18,394 bases of DNA. It comes from an uncultured euryarchaeote. GTDB lineage: Archaea; Thermoplasmatota; Poseidoniia; Poseidoniales; Poseidoniaceae. The stretch is taken from assembly GCA_937897365.1 (NCBI GenBank), contig CALCOP010000022.1, positions 1 through 18,394 of the forward strand, written 5' to 3'. This document shows, one piece after another, positions 1 through 6,347 of this stretch (the first letter of the stretch is position 1; each line of letters starts with the position of its first letter). The translations under genes were made by a program, and so were the position numbers. The notes below the pieces were generated by a model. That model saw only the letters and a program-made list of their open reading frames with translations, was not told the DNA's origin and ran no database searches.

Positions 1-579
1 TGTCGAGTATTGTTCAGAAACTGTTTCTTGTTCAGAACGCATGAACTCATCAATCGGTTGACCTGCTTCGATTGAAAAAGCCATGCGGTCGAGGAAATCC
101 GCCCATAATGGGCTCGGACTTTGCTGAGCTACAATCCGCGATGCTTCAGGCAATGAAGTATGCCATTTATCGACCAGCGTCTCAATGCGTTTGACTTCAA
201 TTGCGAGTTCTCCATAATCGCTCATCTGCTTCAAAATATCGAATATCGATTGTGCTGCAACTTCACCGAGAGAGAGAATACCCATTCGAGTGATGAACAT
301 GTGCATCTCTTTTTCGATCATTGTTGCGGAACGACGAACTTCAAGCAAGGGAAAGACGAACGCAGCAGCACCTGTGATGAGGGGGAGAAGAAGGATGAAG
401 ATGACACCTGAAGAGCCAGTGAAGAGGCCTTGCTCCCCTGTGCCACCCGTTACAGCGATGAATATGAAAGCGAAAATTAATCCTGCAAGCGCAGCGCCGC
501 CAACAAAGAACAATAGAAATTGAGAAATGGGCATTTCGAGGCGACGAAGAGCGATTTGCCAGGAAGACATTCGCTGCAT
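1..579 (-). CDS. flaJ: Archaellum membrane platform protein FlaJ (ArlJ), C-terminus cut by window edge
   Basis: Polytopic membrane protein of the type II secretion/type IV pilus GspF/PilC family. It forms the membrane platform of the archaellum motor and couples to the ATPase FlaI. The reading frame is open from ATG 579 to base 1 (193 codons) with no stop, so the gene continues past the left edge. Two hydrophobic segments lie at about residues 18-42 and 55-80. They are followed by the soluble helical T2SF domain, with EMHMFITRMG (about 93-102), a helix rich in charged residues, and a second helix containing FSIEAGQPIDEFM. ATG 579 is chosen because GAGGGAT lies 5 bases upstream; M4 (570) is a weaker alternative. 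It starts 10 bp after the flaI stop, which is the usual flaI-flaJ order. Family assignment is firm; the rest of the protein cannot be seen. Confidence 0.93.
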   Translation of the reverse strand, partial: MQRMSSWQIALRRLEMPISQFLLFFVGGAALAGLIFAFIFIAVTGGTGEQGLFTGSSGVIFILLLPLITGAAAFVFPLLEVRRSATMIEKEMHMFITRMGILSLGEVAAQSIFDILKQMSDYGELAIEVKRIETLVDKWHTSLPEASRIVAQQSPSPLWADFLDRMAFSIEAGQPIDEFMRSEQETVSEQYST

Positions 580-589
580 ACTTTATCCC

Positions 590-2308
590 TCAATCGTGGT
601 TCACGCCTTTCCAACTGTCAACGGCCTTATCGAAATGGTCCCAACCACTGTTGTAGTAGATTCCAAGTAAATCAAAGACATCATCATAATGAGTGAGGTT
701 TCGATCGACCATTCGTTGAAGAGCATCTGCCCGCTTGAGCATTTCATCGTAAATATCTCGCTTATTCGCAAATCCAGCCATAGCAGCAATTTTGTTTTCA
801 AGTAAGTGGCTTTGGAACATACCACGGAAATAGTGCTTGTCCTTTACCGGGTCCCATTCGAACATACCACGAGTAAGAACACCATCGCTGTGTTTGTTAT
901 ATCCGATGACCTCATCAATTCCAGTGACACGTCGAGCGATTCCACCTCCAGGTGCCTCAACAACTTCCTGGAAAATTGCAAAGTTGAGGTTGTCAAAGAA
1001 ACGGATTGGTACGTTAATTGGGTCACCAGTAAATCGTTGAATCATCTTGACGATTGATGATGCGTGGAATGTTGCAATAACCGGGTGACCTGTCTGCATT
1101 GCCTGGAACGCAGTAGCCCCTTCAACACCGCGAATTTCACCGATGATAATGTATCGAGGTCGGCTACGCAGTGCGGCTTTCAGCAAGTCGAACATCTCGA
1201 CGCTTGAGTCTTCACTCTTCGAGGTTCGAGTAACGAGCCGTTGCCAAATCTTGTGCCGAACCTTAACTTCAGGCGTATCTTCAGCAGAATAAATCTTGAC
1301 ATTGTGATCAATGAATGGAAGAATAGCATTCAGTGTCGTTGTTTTTCCAGATGCTGTTTCACCGGACACAAGTACGGACATTCCGTATTCTAGACAAATC
1401 CAAATGTAAGCAGCAACTTGAGAGGAAATCGTACCCCATGCAATCAGTTGAGTTATGGAAATCGTTTCTTCAGCAAACTTACGAATCGTAAACGATGGAC
1501 CAAGCATTGAGACATCGTCGGAGAAAATGATATTGATACGAGAACCATCGAGCAATGCTCCATCAATGATTGGTTTATTGTCCGATACCGGACGCCCAAT
1601 ACGCTCTGACATTGCACGCAAAAAGCGAGCTAGAACATCGCGGTCACGGAAACGAATGTTGGAAGAAACCATTCCAAACCCTTTGTGGTCCATGTGGACA
1701 TGCTTCAAACCAATCGAGTGTATATCTTCCAGCATTTCATCGGAAAGCAGTGGCTCGAGGGGTCCGTTACGAATCAAATCACGAATAATGATGTATTGTA
1801 ATCGCTCACGCTGTTCAGGTGTCACGAGCAAACGCTTGTCGTCTAATCCCATCATTTCCCACATTCGACCTTGACGACGAACATTTGTGGTGAGTTCAGA
1901 TTCAAGAACTGTATATTGGTCAATCATTCGAGCAAGGATTGATTCGAATTCTAAATCAGTTGTGAAGGTTGGTGCGCTTGGGGCTTCTTGAAGAAGCGTT
2001 TCAACCAATTGCCGGCGGATATTCTCTTCCTCTTCTGTCAGTTGAGGCTCTAAACCAAACCAAAGAATCTGTCCCCCACCTTCTTCATCGGCTGGTGGCT
2101 CGTAGATATGAACAAAAATCGGTTCCTTTGCAAGGTATATCAAATTAAGAGGACGTTGCTTTTTGGCGTCTCGGTCGAGAGGCCCGTAATAGGTAGGACG
2201 ACTACCATATTTTGCTTCAAAATCACGCACCCACTCCTCAACGTGAGGATGTGCGTTCATGACCGCGTTGAGGTCACCTCTCGCAAATCGAAGCTCTTCA
2301 TCAACCAT
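590..2308 (-). CDS. flaI: Archaellum motor/secretion ATPase FlaI (ArlI)
   Basis: Hexameric cytoplasmic ATPase of the type II/IV secretion superfamily. It powers archaellin assembly and archaellum rotation at the membrane with FlaJ and FlaH. From ATG 2308 it is 572 aa, near the usual family length. Residues 1-170 are the variable N-terminal region and about 170-300 the N-terminal ATPase subdomain. Walker A is GETASGKT (316-323), the Asp box SAEDTPE is at 341-347, the Walker B-type segment YIIIGEIRG is at 386-394, and the His box GHPVIATFHA is at 407-416. All core motifs are intact. An in-frame TTG at 2326 is possible, but AGGGGGG lies about 8 bases before ATG 2308, which decides for the shorter form. 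The TGA of flaH (2323-2325) lies inside this ribosome binding site, so translation is probably coupled. Confidence 0.97.
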   Translation of the reverse strand: MVDEELRFARGDLNAVMNAHPHVEEWVRDFEAKYGSRPTYYGPLDRDAKKQRPLNLIYLAKEPIFVHIYEPPADEEGGGQILWFGLEPQLTEEEENIRRQLVETLLQEAPSAPTFTTDLEFESILARMIDQYTVLESELTTNVRRQGRMWEMMGLDDKRLLVTPEQRERLQYIIIRDLIRNGPLEPLLSDEMLEDIHSIGLKHVHMDHKGFGMVSSNIRFRDRDVLARFLRAMSERIGRPVSDNKPIIDGALLDGSRINIIFSDDVSMLGPSFTIRKFAEETISITQLIAWGTISSQVAAYIWICLEYGMSVLVSGETASGKTTTLNAILPFIDHNVKIYSAEDTPEVKVRHKIWQRLVTRTSKSEDSSVEMFDLLKAALRSRPRYIIIGEIRGVEGATAFQAMQTGHPVIATFHASSIVKMIQRFTGDPINVPIRFFDNLNFAIFQEVVEAPGGGIARRVTGIDEVIGYNKHSDGVLTRGMFEWDPVKDKHYFRGMFQSHLLENKIAAMAGFANKRDIYDEMLKRADALQRMVDRNLTHYDDVFDLLGIYYNSGWDHFDKAVDSWKGVNHD

Positions 2309-2316
2309 ATCAAAAT

Positions 2317-2323
2317 CCCCCCT
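2317..2323 (-). promoter_or_regulatory. Ribosome binding site of flaI
   Basis: AGGGGGG on the minus strand, 8 bases before ATG 2308. It overlaps the flaH stop codon and supports ATG 2308 over the upstream in-frame TTG at 2326. Confidence 0.7.
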
Positions 2324-3066
2324 CAACTCACCGCAGTAATATCGACAATGAAGCCCATACTCGGTTCAACACGCCAACCGATCGAGGTTTGGACAGGACC
2401 TGCGGCCCTCAAGAAACGCGTTACGACGATGTTTCGCTTGATTTCGCCTCCAATCATATTGGTTGTGAGGTCCAAAACGATTTCAGCGGAACTACGCATG
2501 TTGTGCATGAGTGTCTCATCCATCTCTTCAGGGTCGATACATAGCATAAGTGAACGTCCTTTGGAAGAAATTTGTCGCAACCGTTGCATCAAATTGAAGC
2601 GGCTGATATCATCAAGGTTGGATGGCATAATTGAACTCGCGGAATCAATAACAACGACATCTGCAAGTTCGATTGCCTCCGATTCCAAGAGCTGTTCTAA
2701 TTTCACCTCAGGCCGAGGTTCTGCAATCGTTCCAAATCGGCTGAAAACGAGAAGTTTACCTTCTCTGACTGCGTCAGTAACTCCGTATCCAATGGATTCC
2801 ATTTGCTCAATCCAACCACGAGTGGTGAGTTCAGTTGTAATAACCAAAACTTTCACTCCATTCTCCACTAAACCATAGACAAGTCGTTGAGAAATGAGGG
2901 ATTTTCCACCACCAACTGTCCCCTGAAGGACATAAAGCGAACGATTCGGAAGGCGAAGGCCCATCGAATCTGCTAAGGAGTCGGTTTCCAGATCGTAGGG
3001 AAATCCATCTTCAATTGGCTTATGTGCCGTAATCAATGGATTGTCATCATTTTGATTAGGATTCAT
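2323..3066 (-). CDS. flaH: Archaellum KaiC-like regulatory ATP-binding protein FlaH (ArlH)
   Basis: RecA/KaiC-fold ATP-binding protein that sits under FlaI in the archaellum motor and is needed for assembly. From ATG 3066 it is 247 aa, slightly longer than typical FlaH because of an N-terminal tail of about 25 residues. Walker A is GTVGGGKS (49-56). The Walker B strand is DVVVIDS (136-142) with Asp141. ITTELTT (76-82) fits the position of the catalytic-Glu-like region in this family. ATG 3066 is preferred over the in-frame start at 3096 because GGAGGTG lies 7 bases upstream; the longer start would extend well into flaG. The start overlaps the flaG 3' end by 11 bp. Family and position agree, so confidence is high. 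Confidence 0.95.
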   Translation of the reverse strand: MNPNQNDDNPLITAHKPIEDGFPYDLETDSLADSMGLRLPNRSLYVLQGTVGGGKSLISQRLVYGLVENGVKVLVITTELTTRGWIEQMESIGYGVTDAVREGKLLVFSRFGTIAEPRPEVKLEQLLESEAIELADVVVIDSASSIMPSNLDDISRFNLMQRLRQISSKGRSLMLCIDPEEMDETLMHNMRSSAEIVLDLTTNMIGGEIKRNIVVTRFLRAAGPVQTSIGWRVEPSMGFIVDITAVS

Positions 3067-3595
3067 GCAATTGCACCTCCTCAACCATTTCCGCACTCAT
3101 TGAGATTCCAGAAATGCTGTTTGACCGAGCAATTGCAAAGAGGGTGATTTCCTTGACACCACCGGGCGCAGCCATTTCTTCATCATAATTATCAAACGCT
3201 GCGTCAGCTATTTTGACTTCGAGTAAAACATGTGGATCCCAATCAGCCGCAGTATTTGGGAAGAATTGTAAATTGGTAATTGAAGCATCGGTAAGAGTCT
3301 CTCCATCAACGATAACAGCAAGTGAGGTTTCATCCATAGTATGAACTCCAGTGTTTTGGATGTAGAAGGTAATTTCATTCAAACCCCCTGGGGTTGCGCC
3401 AAATTCAATGGCGACCATCATTGGATCTCCAGCAAAATCAATCCCAATTTCTTCAGAGATTTGCAGTCCCTTTTGTTGTTGTTGCATCACGCGTGAAGTC
3501 GAAGACCATTCCTGAATGAGAACGGCGCTGGCAGCACTTGAAATCAACAATGCAGTAACCAGCATGATGATTGTTGATGCTCCGCCGTCTGCCAT
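3056..3595 (-). CDS. flaG: Archaellum stator-type protein FlaG (ArlG)
   Basis: Monotopic membrane protein with an extracellular beta-sandwich. In studied archaea ArlG works with ArlF as a stator-like unit anchored to the cell envelope. The protein is 179 aa. It has one N-terminal transmembrane helix (about 8-28, rich in Ala, Ile, Leu and Ser), then a Gln-rich stretch (38-41), then a beta-rich domain that includes ITFYIQNTG (about 74-82), the strand signature seen in FlaF/FlaG-type domains. A perfect GAGGTGA lies 4 bases before ATG 3595. The gene follows flaF by 9 bp and overlaps flaH. The call rests on topology, the N-T-G strand motif and position between flaF and flaH. Confidence 0.85.
   Translation of the reverse strand: MADGGASTIIMLVTALLISSAASAVLIQEWSSTSRVMQQQQKGLQISEEIGIDFAGDPMMVAIEFGATPGGLNEITFYIQNTGVHTMDETSLAVIVDGETLTDASITNLQFFPNTAADWDPHVLLEVKIADAAFDNYDEEMAAPGGVKEITLFAIARSNSISGISMSAEMVEEVQLHES
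3074..3080 (-). promoter_or_regulatory. Ribosome binding site of flaH inside flaG
   Basis: GGAGGTG on the minus strand, 7 bases before ATG 3066. It lies inside the flaG coding sequence and fixes the flaH start. Confidence 0.8.
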
Positions 3596-3604
3596 TTCAT
3601 CACC

Positions 3605-4258
3605 TCAAGCGGGAACGGTTATTGTTCGAGATACACTTGTTTCACCGACGGTCAAACTCAAACGAGAATTCAAGATTGCTGGGGCATCATCAGATGCAAT
3701 AACGGAAATTGTTTCACCAGAATACCAATTTTCCTTGACGATCAAAGGAGAGAAATCAGTTGATGTCATGGTCGTGGGTGATAAGCCGTCAAGGAAAAAC
3801 CAAACCTCATCGGTTGAGAGCGTTTCTTGCCCACCATTGGTGACATCAGCATGCAAATATTGCTTGATTTCCGAGTCAAAGTTTGCGTTGATTCCACCAC
3901 CAGGTTGATCGACTTCAATCGTTGCGGGGTCTGCATCACAAACCCCCCGGTTCACAATTGGTTCAATGGATGTAATAACTCCACCAGTAACGGTAAAATC
4001 GACTGAAAAGCCAGGGCATTCTGGAGATATCAATTGGCCATCTGTATATCCAGTTCCGCCGGCTAAAAGAGTCACGGAATGAATTGAATCAAGATATTGG
4101 GCGCTGTCAATTGTGATAATTGGGTCAGGTGTTTGAGCAGATTCAAGAACTTCCAAAGAAGTAACTGTCTGACTGCTTAATGTTGATACGGCCATTGAAA
4201 AGACCAACAACATTGAGATCCCAACGATGAGACCCCCAACGCCGACCGAAGCGCCCAT
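3605..4258 (-). CDS. flaF: Archaellum stator-type protein FlaF (ArlF) with an inserted beta-repeat domain
   Basis: ArlF-type protein: an N-terminal membrane helix (about 7-27, starting MGASVGVGG) and an extracellular beta-sandwich that in Sulfolobus binds the S-layer and anchors the motor. The C-terminal half carries the family pattern: LHADVTNGG (135-143), DEVWFFLDG (150-158) and NWYSGETISV (177-186). Between the first strand (PIITIDS, 46-52) and this part lies an extra segment of about 70 residues, described separately. ATG 4258 is chosen because GAGGTGA lies 8 bases upstream; an in-frame GTG at 4270 would overlap the upstream gene by 11 bp. At 217 aa it is longer than ordinary FlaF because of the insertion. 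Confidence 0.85.
   Translation of the reverse strand: MGASVGVGGLIVGISMLLVFSMAVSTLSSQTVTSLEVLESAQTPDPIITIDSAQYLDSIHSVTLLAGGTGYTDGQLISPECPGFSVDFTVTGGVITSIEPIVNRGVCDADPATIEVDQPGGGINANFDSEIKQYLHADVTNGGQETLSTDEVWFFLDGLSPTTMTSTDFSPLIVKENWYSGETISVIASDDAPAILNSRLSLTVGETSVSRTITVPA
3878..4084 (-). other. Inserted two-unit GxGY-type beta domain within flaF
   Basis: Codes for about residues 59-127 of FlaF. Two half-repeats can be aligned by eye. The first runs SVTLLAGGTGYTDGQL, and the second runs ITSIEPIVNRG followed by CDADPATIEV. This resembles the short 'G-S-G-Y-T-x-x-P-x-V-x-I' repeats common in secreted and phage structural proteins, here degenerate in the second unit. Each half carries one Cys (81 and 107), the only two in the protein, so a disulfide is possible. 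Boundaries are approximate. Confidence 0.55.
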
Positions 4259-4259
4259 A

Positions 4260-5096
4260 TCAGACTTCACCTCGAAGTGATTTCACGTTTCGCCAAGAAC
4301 TTACGAGCGATGAAAACGTGAGCAACTCCTTGTGTGTCAAGTGGTCGTCAAGAGCGGCTTCTGATTCACCGGGTTCTGCAAGTTGGACAATTGCGAGGAC
4401 TTTTCTCCCCTCATCATCGTTCAGCATACCGGAGGCCATTGCTTTCTGGGTGAAACTCACAGCGGCCATTCCAGACATGTTTGCAAGCAAAAGCGCTGAT
4501 ATCGTTGGAGCACCGACATGATTTGTTTCGGTATGAGCGCCGAATGAGGGCGCGTGCAAAAATGGGTTTGCTGCCAAAGCCTGCGCCTCGTATAATTCCA
4601 CGAGGGGGGCTTCATCAGTACCCATCATACGATCGGTTCCGGCGACACTAATCATTTCTCCAGATGCAGTGACAATTGTGTCACCTTCCATAACTTCGGT
4701 ATCTCCATCACCATCGGGTTGGTCCGCACCTGCTTGAGAACCTGAAGGACCTTCATCAAGGCGGACTTCGACCATTCGCAGGACATCTTCAACCATATCT
4801 AAACGGGTACTGATGAGACGCTCGAGACCAGATGTGTCAACGGTCGTGCTGACTGGTGCAGGGGCTGCACTTGGTGCGAGATTCGCTGCAACAGTCGGAA
4901 CGCTGCCGATACTGTTGAGGCGTGCTTTGGTAAGACCTGGACTAATTGTCCATGCATCTTCTTCCCCGAGTTCACCTTGTTCAGGAAGTGGAACTTGCTC
5001 AATGGCAATGTTCGACATAATCTTGAGACGCTCCTCAGTAAGAGCTGCATCAGCGTCTTGATTTTGGTTGGTATTTTTACTAAAAGGCCATGCCAT
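4260..5096 (-). CDS. Probable archaellum cytosolic component in the ArlC/D/E position, highly divergent
   Basis: A soluble 278-aa protein with no signal peptide or membrane segment. Order of parts: a short polar N-terminus, a Pro/Ala-rich linker (about 65-87), a likely coiled coil (88-115, with ISTRLDMVEDVLRMVEVRLD), an acidic Gly/Asp-rich linker (116-140), and a helical C-terminal domain (about 160-274). In other euryarchaea the slot between archaellins and flaF holds FlaC/D/E, the cytosolic ring and chemotaxis-switch adaptors, and a coiled coil plus helical C-terminal domain fits that. I do not see the usual FlaD/E core motifs, so the assignment rests mainly on position and architecture. 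ATG 5096 is chosen over ATG 5117 because GGAGGA lies 6-7 bases upstream. The stop overlaps the alternative flaF start. Confidence 0.6.
   Translation of the reverse strand: MAWPFSKNTNQNQDADAALTEERLKIMSNIAIEQVPLPEQGELGEEDAWTISPGLTKARLNSIGSVPTVAANLAPSAAPAPVSTTVDTSGLERLISTRLDMVEDVLRMVEVRLDEGPSGSQAGADQPDGDGDTEVMEGDTIVTASGEMISVAGTDRMMGTDEAPLVELYEAQALAANPFLHAPSFGAHTETNHVGAPTISALLLANMSGMAAVSFTQKAMASGMLNDDEGRKVLAIVQLAEPGESEAALDDHLTHKELLTFSSLVSSWRNVKSLRGEV
4267..4273 (-). promoter_or_regulatory. Ribosome binding site of flaF
   Basis: GAGGTGA on the minus strand, 8 bases before ATG 4258, inside the 3' end of the preceding gene. It favours ATG 4258 over GTG 4270. Confidence 0.7.
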
Positions 5097-5102
5097 AATT
5101 AT

Positions 5103-5108
5103 TCCTCC
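5103..5108 (-). promoter_or_regulatory. Ribosome binding site of the ArlC/D/E-position gene
   Basis: GGAGGA on the minus strand, 6 bases before ATG 5096. It rules against the in-frame ATG at 5117, which lies upstream of this site. Confidence 0.8.
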
Positions 5109-5116
5109 ATATGTCA

Positions 5117-5136
5117 TTGATCAAATTAAAGATCAA
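5117..5136 (-). repeat. Small hairpin just downstream of the second archaellin
   Basis: Perfect 6-bp inverted repeat TTGATC / GATCAA around an 8-base A/T loop. It starts in the last codons of the second archaellin, covers its TGA, and ends before the ribosome binding site of the next gene. It could act as a weak processing or stabilising stem separating the abundant archaellin mRNA from the motor genes. It is short and A/T-rich, so chance is possible. Confidence 0.4.
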
Positions 5137-5744
5137 GCGACCTCAGCGCCGGCTTCAGTTGAATCAATGTTCAATGTGACGAATGTAGAGCCACCACTTC
5201 CAATGTGAATGTGAAGTTGAATACTCGAGTCACCATCTGCATTATCTGCTGCGCAATCAACCGCACCATCATCTGCCATTATCCACAAGACATAGGGTTG
5301 CTGAGGTTGAAGTTCGACAGTGCCTGCAAGTGGTGCAGAATCGCCGTCATCCATTAATTGCACATCAGCGCTACCTTGGGCGAAAACGGACTCGATTTTA
5401 CCAGCGTCACAGAACATTTGGTACGTGATACTGTCCACTCGAATCGGTGTGCTACCTGGTGCAAGTTGAGCATGGAACATGTAAGCAGTGTCTGCTGAAT
5501 ACTCAGCCTCTCCACCAAGTGCTCCAGTAGCGACGAATCCACCGTAAATGATAAATTTACCAGCAAGATTCTTTGCGGTATCTTCACCGGTTGTTTCAGC
5601 ATTCTGTTGAAGTTTTTCTGCAGTTTGAATAATTACAGCTGCGGCAACAGCGGCAACCAAAATCAGTGCGATGAAAACAATCATTGCACCAATACCAATT
5701 GCTGCGACATCGTCTTCACGGACTCTCTTTGATTCAGTCTTCAT
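5133..5744 (-). CDS. flaB: Archaellin (archaellum filament protein), second copy
   Basis: Class III signal-peptide filament protein of 203 aa. A charged leader (KTESKRVREDD) is followed by the archaellin core AAIGIGAMIVFIALILVAA, the hydrophobic helix that packs in the filament. Cleavage by the FlaK/PibD prepilin peptidase is predicted after Ala14, leaving AIGIGAM as mature start. The outer beta domain (about 62-195) has exactly two Cys (112, 164). Its first 60 residues nearly match the neighbouring archaellin while the outer domain is strongly diverged, as expected for paralogous major/minor filament subunits. ATG 5744 overlaps the upstream archaellin stop in an ATGA arrangement, so translation is probably coupled. 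Confidence 0.95.
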   Translation of the reverse strand: MKTESKRVREDDVAAIGIGAMIVFIALILVAAVAAAVIIQTAEKLQQNAETTGEDTAKNLAGKFIIYGGFVATGALGGEAEYSADTAYMFHAQLAPGSTPIRVDSITYQMFCDAGKIESVFAQGSADVQLMDDGDSAPLAGTVELQPQQPYVLWIMADDGAVDCAADNADGDSSIQLHIHIGSGGSTFVTLNIDSTEAGAEVA

Positions 5745-6298
5745 ACGACCACCGCCCCTGAACTAACATCTGAACCATAATTCAGTGTTTCAAAGGTATA
5801 TCCACCAGACTTCGATTGAATAGCCAATGAATGGTCATCGTTGGCAGTCGGAGGACAATCGGCAATATCCAGAGCACTTAATGTAAGATCATATGTGACG
5901 TGGGGTTCTAACAATGTATTGAGCGGTAAAGTTCCGTCAGTACCAACGAGTGAAGTTTGAGAGAAGGTTCCATATACGGCCCCGTTACTGCATACAATCG
6001 AATAATCGATATCGCCCGGAGCGATATTCGAGGAACCTGGTGCGAGTTCAAAGGTGAGATACAGATTGTCACCCCCTGCGTCTCCAACAACCATGATGCT
6101 GAGAACAACAACCTTCGACGAGAGCATGTCTGTGGTCTCAGCACCCGTGTTTTGAGCGTTTTGTTGTAACTTTTCTGCTGTTGATATAATCACAGCTGCA
6201 GCAACTGCTGCAACCAAAATTAGCGCGATAAAGACAATCATCGCACCGATACCTATCGCTGCTAAATCGTCACGTTTTTCGTTCGTATTTTCTTTCAT
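5741..6298 (-). CDS. flaB: Archaellin (archaellum filament protein), first copy
   Basis: Filament subunit of 185 aa, the first archaellin in the operon. The leader (KENTNEKRDD) and core helix (about 13-38) are typical. Predicted prepilin-peptidase cleavage is after Ala13, with Ala at -1 where most archaellins have Gly. The beta-rich outer domain has exactly two Cys (103, 148), at places matching those of the second copy. ATG 6298 is chosen because GGTGA lies 4 bases upstream. The frame is open upstream to 6517, but that extension runs antisense-like through the preceding gene, has no ribosome binding site and would bury the signal peptide. A 49-bp gap upstream is the widest in the operon; no clear TATA box is visible in it. 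Confidence 0.95.
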   Translation of the reverse strand: MKENTNEKRDDLAAIGIGAMIVFIALILVAAVAAAVIISTAEKLQQNAQNTGAETTDMLSSKVVVLSIMVVGDAGGDNLYLTFELAPGSSNIAPGDIDYSIVCSNGAVYGTFSQTSLVGTDGTLPLNTLLEPHVTYDLTLSALDIADCPPTANDDHSLAIQSKSGGYTFETLNYGSDVSSGAVVV

Positions 6299-6302
6299 AT
6301 TT

Positions 6303-6307
6303 TCACC
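6303..6307 (-). promoter_or_regulatory. Ribosome binding site of the first archaellin
   Basis: GGTGA on the minus strand, 4 bases before ATG 6298. It supports the short archaellin start over the 73-residue upstream extension. Confidence 0.65.
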
Positions 6308-6347
6308 GTTTTTAGAATCCCCCAATGTAGGGTGGAAAAGATTGAGT

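Noticed and set aside
160..523. Two short plus-strand frames in the left 500 bases
   Set aside because: This region is fully explained by the minus-strand flaJ frame, which has no stop before the window edge.
1455..1874. 139-codon open frame on the plus strand
   Set aside because: Antisense to the FlaI ATPase domain; composition rich in Ser/Arg/Ile as expected for a shadow frame.
2108..2878. 256-codon open frame on the plus strand
   Set aside because: Antisense shadow of flaI and flaH, both of which have full motif support on the other strand.
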